Shown: positions 1 through 11,854, counted from the stretch's first letter. The stretch is 64,000 nucleotides of DNA from Carnegiea gigantea (GCA_029747015.1 JAKOGI010000124.1:1017501-1081500), one strand, 5' to 3'. Made by a program: numbers and translations. The notes: generated from the sequence alone by a model not told the origin.

Positions 1-211
1 TAGTTAGTTATCCACGTCAGCTTTGGGAAGAAATGTATAGCAGGGAGTTAGTTGTAGATATTTCATCTAACAATAGCGGCTTCCCTCTGCTCTCATATGT
101 GTATATATATAAAGAAGCTGTAGCCAGTGGAGGATGACAATAGAAGATCAATATTCATCTGTCTCTCTCTCTGGTTCTTCCTCTAACTAAATGCATTACA
201 GATTCTTTTCA
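1..211 (+). repeat. 5' LTR of element A (first ~33 nt missing)
   Basis: This matches 4988-5200 with only a few substitutions and a small CT-repeat length difference. The LTR ends in CA immediately before the primer-binding site. A TATA-like run (tatatatataaag) near 103-115 is the likely core promoter, followed by a CT-rich stretch. Confidence 0.93.
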
Positions 212-223
212 TGGTATCAGAGC
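212..223 (+). other. Primer-binding site, initiator tRNA-Met
   Basis: tggtatcagagc directly abuts the LTR end. It is complementary to the 3' end of plant initiator tRNA-Met, the usual primer of plant copia elements. Confidence 0.93.
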
Positions 224-362
224 TTCAGGCATTCTCTGAAACTCTCAACAATTCTTTTCTCTCTTTTTCAAACGGTTTGATTTGAAGCATTGATTGATTC
301 AGCAAATATCTCAAAAGTCAGAAGTTCTTTTTCGATTCTTTGATTTCTTTTGATTCTTGATC

Positions 363-1715
363 ATGATGGATTCAAATTCAGTTACTCAAGCTGATACTCG
401 ATAGAATGTGGAGAGTTACAATGCAGATCCTCTGTACCTTCAAGGATCAGATCACCCTGGGATGCAATTGACAAACAACAAGTTGAATGGGCTGAACTTT
501 CAGCATTGGAGTTGTGCTGTGAAGATTGCTCTTCGTACTAAGGTAAAACTTGGATTCATTGATGGAACTTGTAGTAAACCTAGCTTGAATTCTCCTCTTT
601 ATAATCAGTGGATTAGATGTGACAATATGGTGGTCAGCTGGTTGTTAAATTCGATTGATCCAAGCCTTTCAGGAGCTTTCATATATGCTAATTCTTCTAA
701 GGAATTATGGAATGAATTAGTGGAGAGATTTACTCAAAGTAATGGTCCCTTGTTGTACAAGGTCCAAAAGGAAATTGAAGATTTGCATCAAGGAAATGAC
801 AGTATAGCTGTTTATTATACTAAACTGAAAAGGCTTTGGGACGAATTGGCTGATCTAAGTGAGATACCTATTTGTACATATAATTCTGATTACAAAGCTA
901 TCAAGAAGACCATGGAATTAGATCAAAGGCAAAAATTGATGCAATTTTTGATGCATTTAAATGAGGACTATGAGGCCATTAGAGGTCAAATTTTGCTTAT
1001 GGAACCTTTACCTTCAGTAAGTAAGGCTTGCTTGATGATTGAAAGGATTGAGCAACAAAGACAAGTCACTGGAGGAGTGACTCAAGCTAGAGAAATAGCA
1101 GCTGTGGCTAGCAAAGGAAATTTTGCATCACTTAATGCTTTTCTTGCCAAAGGATCTAATACACAAGGATTCAAGAAAGACAGCAAGAAACCTAAGAATG
1201 CAAAGATCTGTGATCATTGTCAGAGGACAGGTCACACTATTCATCAGTGTTTTAAACTGATTGGCTATCCTAATTGGTATGATGCCTCCAAGGATAAAGG
1301 GAGAAGCAGGGGTAGTCCTGAAGTGACTGCTCATGTTTTCACCCAGAATAAAGAACAAATTCAGGAGGATCCTCTTGAGGACTCCAGCCTTGCTAACACT
1401 GGTGCCAGCTCTCAGTTTGATCCAAGTCTTGTTCAAGCTTTAGCTCAAGAAATGATGAAGTTTATGAAGGAAAAACAAGGCGAACAGCAACATGATCATT
1501 TGCAGTCATTTGCTCATTTTGCAGGTTCACTTTCTACTGGCTTTAGTTCCATTAGCTCTCATTTAGGCACTTGTTGTGCTATGCAACATGGCTATAGAAA
1601 CTCTTGGATAGTAGATACAGGTGCATCTGACCACATGACATCTGACCTGAACCAACTGCATAACCTACAGCCCTGTCTGAATCTGTCAAAATTACTTTAC
1701 CAGATGGTACCTTAA
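363..1715 (+). pseudogene. gag: Copia gag and start of protease (element A), interrupted
   Basis: The natural start is probably the ATG at 363. An in-frame TAG at 402-404 interrupts the reading frame after 13 codons, and the open stretch that follows begins at a GTG codon. The protein has the copia gag core (GLNFQHW...VKIAL), then a CX2CX4HX4C zinc knuckle (CDHCQRTGHTIHQC) followed by the common LIGYPNWY motif, and then the protease active site WIVDTGASDHM near 1605-1635. The frame is lost around 1670-1685, and the remaining C-terminal residues before the stop at 1713-1715 are out of frame. Gag packages the RNA and the protease would mature the polyprotein. Not functional as it stands. Confidence 0.9.
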
Positions 1716-2215
1716 AAACTGTTACACAAATTGGCCAAATTTGTTTATCCTCAGAAATTACCATTCAAAATGTGCTTTATGTGCCAAATTTTAAGTTCAA
1801 CTTGCTATCAGTCTAGAGACTATTGACTGATCACAAGTTGTTTGCCGTTTTCTTTCCAAACCAATGCTGGATACAGGACCTTTCAACTAGAAGGGTGGTG
1901 GCTGTTGCTCGAGGTGCTGCTGGGCTATACAAGCTTTTGCCAGCTAGGACAAATAGCTCTCTTAAGAATAAAAATCTTGCAGATCATGCTCATACTGATA
2001 TTTCTTCCAGTTCAGCATCTTTTTCTTCTAGTTGTAATGTGCCAAGTCTAGCCACTTTACATGCAAGACTTGGACACACATCTACTTCAAAAATGCAGCA
2101 TATTCCTTCTTGTAATAATGTTCCTCTCAGTTTTCCTTATGAAATTTGTGTAATGGCAAAAATGCACAGATTGCCCTTCAATAAGAGTAGCATACATTCT
2201 TCTAGCCCTTTTTAG
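1716..2215 (+). pseudogene. Protease tail and GAG-pre-integrase region (element A)
   Basis: After the frameshift the polyprotein continues in another frame with typical copia text (LPDGT, then VLYVPNFKFNLLSV), so coding resumes near 1680. A TAG stop at 1814-1816 follows NLLSV. The next open stretch holds the pre-integrase motif (LHARLGHTS near 2060-2090) and a degenerate C-x-x-A-K-M region, and ends with a TAG at 2213-2215 just before LVHMDLGGPY. The two TAG codons are single-base changes in an otherwise continuous frame. Confidence 0.85.
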
Positions 2216-2971
2216 CTTGTTCACATGGACTTGGGGGGACCTTACAAAGTTGCAAACATCTGTGGGGCACATTATTTTCTCATAATAGTGGATGACTTCA
2301 CTAGAAACACTTGGACTCAGTTGCTGCAAAACAAGACTCAAGTGAAAGGAGGTATTATTCAGTTTTACAATATGGTTGAAACACAGTTTAGAACCAAACT
2401 ACAGTCCATTAGAAGTGATAATAGGACTGAGTTTATCAATGGTTTTTGTCATGAATTTTTTGCTTCAAAAGGCATTTTACACCAAAAATCAATTGTCAAA
2501 ACACCACAGCAAAATGAGGTAGCTGAGAGAAAACACACACATCTCTTGGAAATTGCAAGAGCCATCAGGTTTCAAGCAGGTCTTCCTAAACATTTTTGGG
2601 GAGAATGCATACTCTCAGCTGCACACCTCATTAATCTTTTACCAATGGAAAATTTGAAATGGAAGAGTTCATTTGAGAAACTGTTTGGTACACCACCAAA
2701 TTATCAAAATCTGAGAGTCATTGGGTGCTTATGTTTTGCAGCAAACATAGGGATTTCAGATAAATTTAAGTCCAGAGCAAAAAAATGTCTATTATTTGGG
2801 TATACCTTTGGTTTGAAGGGTTATAAACTTTATGATTTAACAACCAAGAAGGTTTTTCATAGCAGAGATGTTTTTTCAGAAACAACTTTTCCCTTTAAAA
2901 AGGACCACACTGCAACTTTGGAATTGGGACAACAAGTCCATTTTCTCCCAACCTGTGAACCCTTCTTTTAA
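2216..2971 (+). pseudogene. Copia integrase core (element A)
   Basis: This is a retroviral-type integrase (rve family) that would join the cDNA to host DNA. The catalytic triad is visible: Asp in IIVDDFTR near 2285, Asp in IRSDNRTEF near 2412 and Glu in NEVAERKH near 2515. The copia C-terminal motif LFGYTFGLKGYKLYDL follows. The catalytic residues are intact, but the domain has no start of its own because the stop at 2213 separates it from the upstream polyprotein. A frameshift near 2950-2971 ends it. Confidence 0.9.
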
Positions 2972-3231
2972 ACTGCATCTACACCTCACACTTACAAACA
3001 CAACAACTCCAATGCTTCCAATTCTATATCCTCATTTACTTCTCATGACTCTGCTCTACATGAAGTCTCAGTCCCTTCACCATCAGTTATCCCCGAAACA
3101 CATCCTTCTATGTCCCTTGACTTAGGATCACCCTACCCACCAGTTCAACTCAGTCATCCACTTCCACATCCTCATGTCTGCAAGAGCCACCTCTCAGAAA
3201 GTCTCAGAGAGCTACAGGACCCCCAGCATGG
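2972..3231 (+). pseudogene. Integrase-RT linker (element A)
   Basis: This is the low-complexity serine/proline/threonine-rich linker normally found between copia integrase and reverse transcriptase. It lies out of frame with both neighbours. No domain is recognised. Confidence 0.55.
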
Positions 3232-4947
3232 ATGAAAGATTTTGTATGTCCACAACTCACAACTAAGCAAACAGCTATCCCACCTTCTGCTGCACCATCT
3301 ACCTCCCATAGCTTCACAACTACATCATACCCTTTGTTTTCTTATGTAAATCTGGCACATTTTTCTCCCTCTTATGTTGCATCTCTTACAAAAATTCTAC
3401 AAAGTCCAGAGCCCACTAGCTATGCACAAGCAAAGCTGTGTCCAGAATGGGTAAAGGTAATGGAGATAGAGCTTGCTGCTCTTGAGCAAAATAATACATG
3501 GCAATTGACCACACTGCCACCTGGAAAGAAGGCCTTAACCTCTAAGTGGGTTTACAAGACCAAGTTTAGGCTTGATGGAAGCATTGAAAGACACAAAGCT
3601 AGGCTTGTGATCAGAGGTTTCAAACAAGTCAAGGATAAGGACTATAAACATACATTCAGTCCAGTTGCTAAACTTACTACTGTCAGGATGTTCATAACCC
3701 TGGTAGCAGCTAAAGAATGGGATTTGCATCAGTTGGACATTAATAATGCCTTCTTACATGGGTTCATAGAGGAGGAAGTCTATATGCAGCCTCCACAAGA
3801 CTACTTTAAAGCTCTTCCAGGCCAGGTTTGCAAATTGCAAAGGTCCTTATATGGGCTCAAATAGGCATCCAGGCGATGGAACATTGAGTTAACCAAGTTT
3901 TTGCTTACAAAGGGCTTCATCCAATCCAAAAATGATTACTCTTTGTTCATCAAGCAATCTCAAGGCAAGCACACATTTGTTCTTGTCTATATGGATGATT
4001 TATTGATAACAGGAGATGACATTCACAACATCACTCTTCTTAAGAGAGACCTACATGATGCTTTCACTATCAAGGATCTGGGCTTGGCCCGTTATTTTCT
4101 GGGTATTGAACTTGCTAGATCAAGTCATGGCATCATACTCAATCAGAGAAAGTACATACATGACATCTTGTCTGATGCTAGCTTAACTGGAGGAAAACCT
4201 GCCAATTTTCCACTACCCAAAGGCCTTCATTTGTCAGCAGAGATAGGGGAACTTATGGATGACCCTGGACAGTTTAGAAGGCTCATTGGTAGGCTCTTAT
4301 ATCTCACCCTAACCAGACCTGACATATCCTACTCAGTGCAACATCTAAGCCAATACTTGCAACAACCTAGGCAGTCTCATTACCAGGCAGCCATGCATGT
4401 TTTAAGGTACTTGAAGGGCACAGTCAACAAGGGTCTGTTTTATCCAAGGAATAATGATTTGAAGCTAAGAGCATTTTGTGATGCTGACTGGGGATCATGT
4501 AAGGACTCAGCCAGGTCTCTTACCGGGTTCTGTGTCTTTCTGGGTTCATCATTGGTATCTTAGAAAACTAAGAAACAGAAGACAGTTGCCAAATCATCTG
4601 TAGAGGCTGAATATCGCAGCATGTCAGCAACTACCTCTGAGTTGGAGTGGTTGTCTCACCTTGTGGAGGACTTCTGTCTTGATCCACAATTGCCTATTGT
4701 GTTGCATTGTGATAATAAAGCTGTCATGCACATTGCAGCTAACCCCGTCTTTCATGAAAGAACAAAACACTTACGAATAGACTGCCATTACACACGAGAC
4801 AAGGTCATGGAAGGCTTTCTCAAGACTTCTCATGTCCCTTCCCAAGAACAGCTTGCAGACCTCCTGACCAAACCTCTTGGAGAACTACAGCATAACTACT
4901 TGTGTTCAAGGTTAGGATTGGTGGATTCTCCCCCAATTCCACCTTGA
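3232..4947 (+). pseudogene. pol: Copia reverse transcriptase and RNase H (element A)
   Basis: RVT_2-type reverse transcriptase begins with WVKVMEIELAALEQNNTW and SKWVYKTKFRLDGSIERHKARLV, has the LDINNAFLHG motif and retains the catalytic YMDDLLITGDD near 3988. RNase H follows, with CDADWG near 4472, SSVEAEYRSM and HCDNKAVMHIAANPVFHERTKH. Two TAG stops break the frame: 3862-3864, where the family has Gln (GLKQASR), and 4561-4563, where Trp is expected before KTKKQ. Both are explained by single C:G to T:A transitions. All parts are in the same frame. Confidence 0.93.
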
Positions 4948-4954
4948 GGGGGGA

Positions 4955-5200
4955 TGTAAAGGAGGATTAATTAGTTGTAGAAGAAGTTAGTTAGTTATCC
5001 ACGTCAGCCTTGGGAAGAAATGTATAGCTAGGAGTTAGTTGTAGATATTTCATCTAACGATAGCGGCTTCCCTCTGCTCTCATATGTGTATATATATAAA
5101 GAAGCTGTAGCCAGTGGAGGATGACAATAGAAGATCAATATTCATCTCTCTCTCTCTCTCTGGTTCTTCCTCTAACTAAATGGATTGCAGATTCTTTTCA
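4955..5200 (+). repeat. 3' LTR of element A with polypurine tract
   Basis: The LTR starts TGTAAAGG just after a purine tract (gaggggggat, 4945-4954), directly downstream of the pol stop. It ends in ttttca at 5200. It is 246 bp long and nearly identical to 1-211. The TATA-like run is at about 5083-5100. Confidence 0.94.
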
Positions 5201-5312
5201 AATTTAAATGAAATTAAATTTTTGCCACTTAGTAGCTGCTGTATGTCATTCCTGATGTAGAAAATAGTAATTAGTTTTCTTTTAAAATTAAGGGAGTAAT
5301 TATTAAGATATG
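5201..5312. repeat. Stowaway-like MITE segment flanking element A
   Basis: About 110 bp match 63883-63995 at most positions. Shared blocks include aatttaaatgaaattaaatt, ccactta, tgtcatt, aaaatagtaatta and cttttaaaattaagg. Element A begins exactly where the match begins, so the copia element probably inserted into this repeat. The far-end copy starts with a Stowaway-like terminus. Confidence 0.65.
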
Positions 5313-7720
5313 AAGCTACACCAAAAGCCCAACTGCAAATCCTAGCTTTGGAGCTTATACATATGGGCCCCCTCATTCTCAGAAAGTTCAGCATTCAACA
5401 TCCTACAAGCTTCGCATATTAGACTGTTGAACCAAAAATTTTGATAAATCATAAATTCTTAATATAGCATTAAAATAGCCATTATGCCCAAGTATAAAAG
5501 ACAAATAAAAGTGGATCCGATTACATACTAAAAGACAATAAAAAATAAAAAGTGTATTATTTTTATATGGCCACAAATTTATTTTTTTAATTTTTTAAAA
5601 AACCCCCCCGGCCTCGTGCGTGGATTCTTTGGCTGTGCGATAAGCGTAATAGATAAAAAAGATTTTAATCAAAGACTTGGTATGCGTCCGCAAAAAATCA
5701 CATAGGCCTTTGACTTCAACATGTTCAGGAAGATATTGCATGAATAAAATAAGAAAAGAAAGTTTTGCAGTGGAAGTTACGTAGTGGTGGCTGGCAAACC
5801 CACGTTCTCCCATTCTGCAATTAGTGCTGCAATATGGGTGAAAAAACCAACTGTCTCTCACTTTATTACAAAAACAGAGCAGACTCCCAAAAAAAAGGGC
5901 GGTGAAAGACTAAAATGCAGAGATTAAAAATTTAAGGAAAAAAAACAGAGAGGCTGAGGCACGAGAATAGAGATCAAAATTCCAATTTGTGAAGAAGATA
6001 CTCAAGCAACACTCAACCTCTTCTGCAACATATTGAAGATCCAATGTAACAAAATATGAAGTCTTCATCTTTCTAATACCCCTCAACTCTAGATTCACCT
6101 CACAGCCATGTAGAAGATGAATCACCGCGTCAAGCAACTCAAAAGTGGACGATGGGTCATAGCATCGATAACGTGAAGCCTGCCCAACTCCCCAGCTCCA
6201 ATCACGAACTCAGGCTCCACCGGACCCACAAACTAAACTTGCTTCTTGCCAGAACCGCAAACTGACAGATCCTGTCGGATCACAAAAAATGGATTCTGTT
6301 GAATCCTGAGCTGTAATGGACCCACAAAAAAATAGATTCGGAAGAATCATGGGTCACAAGGACTCAAGTTTTGGATTTGAGAGGATCCTGTTCGTAAGGA
6401 TGCCCCCCCCCCAAAAAAAAAAATTGGAGTTTCAGATGACTCCAGACTTGGTTGAGCATGAAAAATCGCCACAATTTCAGATCTTGGCTTTGTTTTAGCA
6501 TACTATAGAAGCTAGTTTAACAAAGAAAAAATTGTGTTCCTTGACAAATCTTGTTCACCCCCTATTTTATGATGACGTAAAAAAAAAAAAAATCATTTCA
6601 ATCATCTTTCTAAATAATGCTAAGAAGCCAGTCAGTATGTTTGCCATTGATCAAATAAGAAAGTCAATAATAAATTTGGCACCATTGAGATGGAAGACAG
6701 ACACGCGAGAATTTCAAAGGCCCAAATACTTTCTTATGTCCAAAGCCTTGGCTACCTCGGTACAAATGATTAATGCCCTGCTAATGAAAAGTAATGGCAG
6801 GACTTAGAGTTGAACAAGTCAATGTTACTTGAGGCCATAAACAAAGCAAATGAAATGGATGTTTTATGCCAGTATGTCTGATGACGGCAAAGTAAGGGAA
6901 AAGGATTATTAAAAACAATGAGTTTGAACCCATCCAACTTCACAAGAAAGGGGAGACATGATGATATGTTATCGGCTTAGTTTGATTCGAAGTAAAAATT
7001 GGAATGGTTTAATTTTCATAATATTACAAGGCAAAAAGGGATTTTAGGAGGTGGTGAGTTAAGCCCATAAAAATTCGAGGTTAAGGCAAATTACAAGGTC
7101 CGAACGGTGCAAATTAAACCCCTTGATGGCACATTCATGGAGGGGCCAATTTAAGTGCTATAAAATAAGATAATAAAACTCAATGACTCGTTCGGTATAT
7201 GACTCTCGGGAAATAAGGGAAGTCAAAATCAAAGTTATCCAATTAGATTACATAATCAAACTATGACCAAATAAAAATCTCTCTCTTTAAAGGAAGTAAA
7301 TTTTTCAATTGATATATACTCATCAGTTATGATATACGTACCTAAATAAATCAAATCAAGCTCCACAAAATCCAAGCCAATCCTCTCAAATTTCCAAAGT
7401 CCACATAATGGACCACAAACCCCTGTTTATCCCCCTGCAACAATTTCATGAATATTAAAATTATACTTTTATGACCGTTAGTTACACATTACGTAACTAA
7501 CATGAACCAAAAGTCCAACTCCCTAAAAAGAATCAATTTGTTTTCAAAACCTAAGTCTACAGAATGGACCAAACTTGAGTCAATATACAACCAACCTCAC
7601 CAAATTTCCCCTTCAATGGTATAAGCCAGAGAAAATAATTTTTGGACTAAGAACTACATCGATTTGATCTCTCCAAGAATACATAAGAAGCCCTCAAATA
7701 AATTTTGAGTGCAATCGAAA

Positions 7721-7723
<3 letters not shown>
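5313..7723. other. AT-rich intergenic DNA, no gene recognised
   Basis: There are only short open frames without recognisable motifs. Homopolymer runs occur (poly-C near 5605 and 6402, poly-A near 6415 and 6580). No domain, RNA gene or clear repeat boundary is visible. Confidence 0.5.
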
Positions 7724-7818
<95 letters not shown>

Positions 7819-7892
7819 TGGACCAATTCCAGAAAGGCTAAGTTGGCGAATAAAAAAAAATAGTTGTGAAATGGCTATATATATATATCTAT

Positions 7893-7950
<58 letters not shown>

Positions 7951-7953
7951 TAT
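7724..7953. repeat. Long (AT)n microsatellite, two arrays
   Basis: There is an (AT)n array at 7724-7819 and a second at about 7876-7953, separated by some 55 bp of unique sequence. Apparent coding in all frames here is the simple repeat itself. Such tracts vary in length and are prone to assembly error. Confidence 0.95.
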
Positions 7954-9079
7954 AACTTGGCTATCAAACGACAAAATTAAATCAAATTTGCAGCTGTTAA
8001 TTTAGTCCATATAAATAAAATCAAAAACTGAAATCAAATTAAATTACGGTTATTAATATAACCAAGATAAAATACAAATTGAACCAAATTAAATTTTAAA
8101 GAACTACGGTTGGTTTGGCCCTCTATAAAAGAGACACATAGGCAGCTCACAACAAAAAAGTAAGTGCAATCCAAATTCCAAATCAAATAAAATTATCCTT
8201 TTTCCTAACCTGCACATGAAGAATATGTATGTATAGTACCCTTTCTAGAAGGTGCCTATACAGCCACTATCTGATGCAATTAAGTTTTGGATATAAGCAA
8301 TTTGACATTAAAAACATAATAATTGTCGATCCGAATTATATAAAGTCTTATTAACGCAAAACAAGACAAAGAAAAAAATGAAACAGAACGAGTCAGAATC
8401 GAAAGGTGATCTCCCGAGAGGGGGACATAATTAAAGAGGTCCATTCTCTTGAATAAGGTCGTACTCAAAATAAACCGATTTACATTTTTTTTATGTCGGA
8501 AAGTTGTGTTGCGCATATTATTTATTTTTATTAAAATTTTGCTCAACATCATTTTTAGGCGACCTCCGGCTACCAAGTAACAAGGATCAAAGTCAGCTAG
8601 TTCAACATTTTCTGCAACTTCAAATTGAAATCAACTTCAGAGCTCTTCATTCAGTTCATTGATCGCGATCAAAGAACTTTGCCTTCTCATCGATTAATCT
8701 GGCCAACTACATTCAATATTCAGCATTTGCATAATTAAAAGGTTCCAACTGTAAGCAACATCCAACTATCAAGCGACAATGATCAAAATTTCCAAGTTTT
8801 CGAGCGCAATAAACCATTTGCAGGTTAAGATCAAGAATCATTTCAGAGTCTTTCAACTGATTCTAGATCGATTGAGATTAAGCAATCATGTCATTGGATC
8901 ACACAAGGCACTAGGAGATTGAATCAGATGACTAGTTCATTATATTCAATTCAGAGATTGTATCTACACATATTACATCTATAAAAAATTAAATTTGTCT
9001 CTAAATTTTTTGTCTAATTTATTTTAGGCTCAAAATTTATGTTTATAGGTATATTATTCAAAATACTATTTTCCATTGA
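7954..9079. other. AT-rich intergenic DNA, no gene recognised
   Basis: Nothing with coding motifs is seen. A TATA-like ctctataaaagag at about 8122 has no supported gene beside it. Confidence 0.45.
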
Positions 9080-9182
9080 TAATAAAAGAAAGAGAAGATA
9101 TTAATAGTAGTAAAATGGGACTTTATTTTTGTATTTCTATAAAAAAACAAAGGTGACAAATATTTTGGGATGAAGGGAGTAT
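9080..9182. repeat. Stowaway-like MITE terminus (one end)
   Basis: The sequence tattttgggatgaagggag followed by TA near 9162-9182 matches the typical inward-reading Stowaway (Tc1/mariner) end, CTCCCTYCGTCCCAAAATA in reverse complement. No opposite end was found within several hundred bases, so the element is truncated or its left end has decayed. Confidence 0.4.
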
Positions 9183-9738
9183 TATTTAGCACTATGATCT
9201 CTTAATAATTTAAAAGTTCAATGTTCTTCAATGTTAATTTTAAAGTTATGACCCCAAATATTATTGCTATAATTTACTGGACAATTATGTAAATTTTTCA
9301 GAACAGTCTCAGCATTCAAGCAAATGTAGACAACAGATGGACCATGTAGGGGATTCAAAATATTTTGCAAGACAAGTCAATCACCGAAAAAAACAAAAAA
9401 TACAAGTACCAATAACCTATTCATATAATAGTGACATTTACTTTACAATGAGAATCACAACGCACATACAAGGGTAGTCAGGAAAAATGACTGCCAGGTA
9501 CCCCACTTTGTGTGGAAATCATAACTAGGGGACCATGTTATTAGAATATATTTAAAAGTACACAATATTCTGTGGAAACTATTTTAAGGGGACCATTCAC
9601 GGTTTACATTTTCTTTTAAGCCCTTAGACTTTTCATATTTGCAAATCTACCCTCAATCCTTAAAAACTTACTTTCGAAAATTCTAAAATTGTGTTTGTGG
9701 TTTTTGCTCATTAATAGATCTCGACGTTCTCTTTCATC

Positions 9739-9754
9739 AGGTATCAGAGCCACG
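9739..9754 (+). other. Pararetrovirus primer-binding site (tRNA-Met)
   Basis: aggtatcagagccacg resembles the caulimovirid minus-strand primer site complementary to initiator tRNA-Met, with differences at the ends. It lies 75 bp before the first ORF, as expected for genome position 1. Confidence 0.75.
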
Positions 9755-9828
9755 TGCTCAAAAATAATTCAGATTATTAAGCTAATTAATGATTAATTAA
9801 GCTAATTAATCGTGATTAAGTACGTTTA

Positions 9829-10212
9829 ATGCTGGAACCATCACCTGCTAGTCCTGGTCCAAATTATTCACATATTGTTCACTCACCGGAAGGTAATATC
9901 TCAGTAGCACCCCAATTAAACTATATTACTGATATAGTTTTAGAACTAAAAGCGGAATTAGCTAAAATTAAGACTAAACTAAAAGATCTTAAGAATCAGT
10001 TAACAGTTATTCATCTTTCTCTTATCAACGAAATTAGACATAGCGAAAAAACTACTCCTAAAATTAGCACTCCTTTTCAGCATAAATATCCTTTTCAAAA
10101 CTCAAAAAACAAAATTCCATTTCCGTTGCAAGAGATAAAAATTCAAAAAGAAGTAGGAGAACAATGTGGTGAAAAATCTACTGAAAAGAAAGAAAAAGAA
10201 GATGGAGTATGA
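9829..10212 (+). CDS. Small coiled-coil protein, first ORF of the pararetrovirus
   Basis: This intact 127-codon frame has an ATG at 9829. Residues about 30-65 (the ITDIVLELKAELAKIKTKLK region) form a strongly heptad-like, Lys/Leu-rich coiled coil. The C-terminus is Lys/Glu-rich and ends at a stop that overlaps the next ATG (10202). Small coiled-coil proteins, including virion-associated proteins, are common in this family, but no diagnostic motif allows a firm assignment. It is the only pararetroviral ORF here without a visible lesion, which at this length may be chance. Confidence 0.55.
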   Translation: MLEPSPASPGPNYSHIVHSPEGNISVAPQLNYITDIVLELKAELAKIKTKLKDLKNQLTVIHLSLINEIRHSEKTTPKISTPFQHKYPFQNSKNKIPFPLQEIKIQKEVGEQCGEKSTEKKEKEDGV

Positions 10213-11853
10213 AAAATATAGTCTTGAAGAGCTACAAAAAATGTTTGACAAAGAACAAAATCCCGAAGAACTAAACAAAATCATGAGCGCTATCAGTGAT
10301 AAATATGATGTCTTGTCTGATGATAATGAAGAGACTAATAATGTCTAACTATAAGAAGAAACATATCAGCAAATGAATCTTATTAAACTCGATGATCTTA
10401 ATGCATTACCATTAGAAGAAATTAAACGAAAATTAGATAAAAAATATGGTAAACTTGTTGCGGAAAATGAGATTAACGAAATAGGAGAAGAAATTGACTT
10501 ACATGAAACAGAGACTAATCTTGTTAATAATGTCGTTCCTAAACCTGAAGAATTTGGTGAACCTTCCAGAAGAAACACTTATTTCTTGAGACCTAGGCAT
10601 GTTCCTGCAGGACGAACAAATAACTTTTCCTTCGAGTTTATCCCAATAAAAACCACGACCTATGAAGAGATTGGCCTTACCCCACTTAGTCAAACAGGTC
10701 ATATCTTAAACATCGATGGAGCTCGTAATAGAGAAGAAGTATTTGAGCACTGGAAAAGAGAAATGAATAGTGTCTTAAATTTAAATACTACATGGACTGT
10801 GGTAAACTTCTAAATTATATCGAGCATAGTTTCTCGGGCACTGTAGTTAATTGATACGATTCTTTAAGTGAAGATGGTAAAAATACTTTAAGAACGATGG
10901 AAACACCAGCTGCTATGTTCAGAAGTTTGTGTAAAGAAATTGAGATCGAATTCATCGGAGCTAAAATTAATTCTGAAGAAAAAACACGAAAATGGCAAAG
11001 AAAAATTAACAACATAGAATTATGGGATATGAGATACTTAGAAAATTATATTGCAGAATTTAGTCAATATTATTATAAAATTGGGCATAATGAAACAAAT
11101 CTTGGCATGTTCTATGACAAATTGCCATATCCTATAAATTCTATAATTAATGAAAAATATATGGTATGGTTTGAACGAACAGATGTTGTAGATACCCTTG
11201 AAGCGAGAATTTCTTATTTGCGACAATGGGTCAATGAACAATGTCTTGATCTTCAAAAGCAAAAGAAGATTAAGAAGCAGTTCTTGACTTGTTGGGATTC
11301 ACCTCACCAATGGGAAAAGAATCTGAGAAAAGAAGAAAAGGAAAATTCTATAAGAAAAAGAGCTTTAACAAGCAGAGAGGCAAAAAATATAGAAGAAAAT
11401 ATTATAACAAATCGAGTCCTAAAAAACGTAGATTTTTTAGAAAAGCTGCTTATTGCCTGGCAGGAAAAAAATAATTGCAAGTGTTGGGCATGTGGAGAAG
11501 TAGGGCATTATTCTAACGAATACAAAAATAGAAAGAATGACAAACTTATTAAAACTTTGGGAAGCCTAGATTATGTTGAGCATAGTGAAGATGAAGCTTT
11601 AGAACTAACCCTATGCAACAACAAAGAAATTATTGAAATTATAGAGGACAATGAATATGAAGAAAGTGATTATGAAGAAACTAGTCATATGATGGAAAGT
11701 AACTTGGTAAGCCTTGGTGATCTTCAAGGAGAAGAATTTGTGGTAGATAATGATCATGAAGAAGTTAAGGGAGATTGGGTTTCTTTCCATAATCCAAAAG
11801 GATATGATTTACAAAAAATCTATTTTTCAAATAAAAAGCAAATACGTATGTGA
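10202..11853 (+). pseudogene. Pararetrovirus coat protein (broken)
   Basis: The region begins at the ATG at 10202 with a very acidic N-terminus, as in caulimovirid coat proteins. Stops lie at 10346-10348 and again two codons later, then 10373-10813 continues in the same frame. A frameshift lies between 10813 and 10897. The conserved mid-region follows (ETPAAMFRSLCKEIEIEF, ENYIAEFSQYYYKIG). A Lys/Arg-rich basic block that should precede the zinc finger is readable only in another frame (about 11289-11470), so there are two compensating indels, the second in an A-run near 11467. The zinc finger CWACGEVGHYSNEY has Tyr instead of its last Cys. An acidic tail ends at 11853. The protein would form the capsid and bind RNA. 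Confidence 0.82.
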
Positions 11854-11854
11854 A

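Larger units (their letters stand above)
1..5200 (+). mobile_element. Ty1/copia LTR retrotransposon, element A (defective, 5' end cut by window)
   Basis: A nearly full-length copia element read left to right. It has a partial 5' LTR, a tRNA-Met primer site, gag with a zinc knuckle, an aspartic protease, integrase, reverse transcriptase and RNase H in the Pseudoviridae order, a purine-rich tract and a 3' LTR ending in CA. Alignment of the two LTRs shows that about 33 bases of the 5' LTR lie outside the window. Five in-frame TAG stops and two frameshifts make it non-autonomous. The 3' LTR runs straight into a Stowaway-like repeat, so it probably inserted into that repeat. The target duplication cannot be tested because the left flank is missing. 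Confidence 0.95.

Noticed and set aside
6532..6807. 91-codon plus-strand frame
   Set aside because: No family motif and no supporting promoter or homologous context visible.
7709..8005. Open frames of alternating Tyr and Ile on both strands
   Set aside because: Translation of the (AT)n microsatellite.
11289..11474. Separate small basic protein
   Set aside because: It is the coat-protein basic block displaced by compensating frameshifts, not an independent gene.
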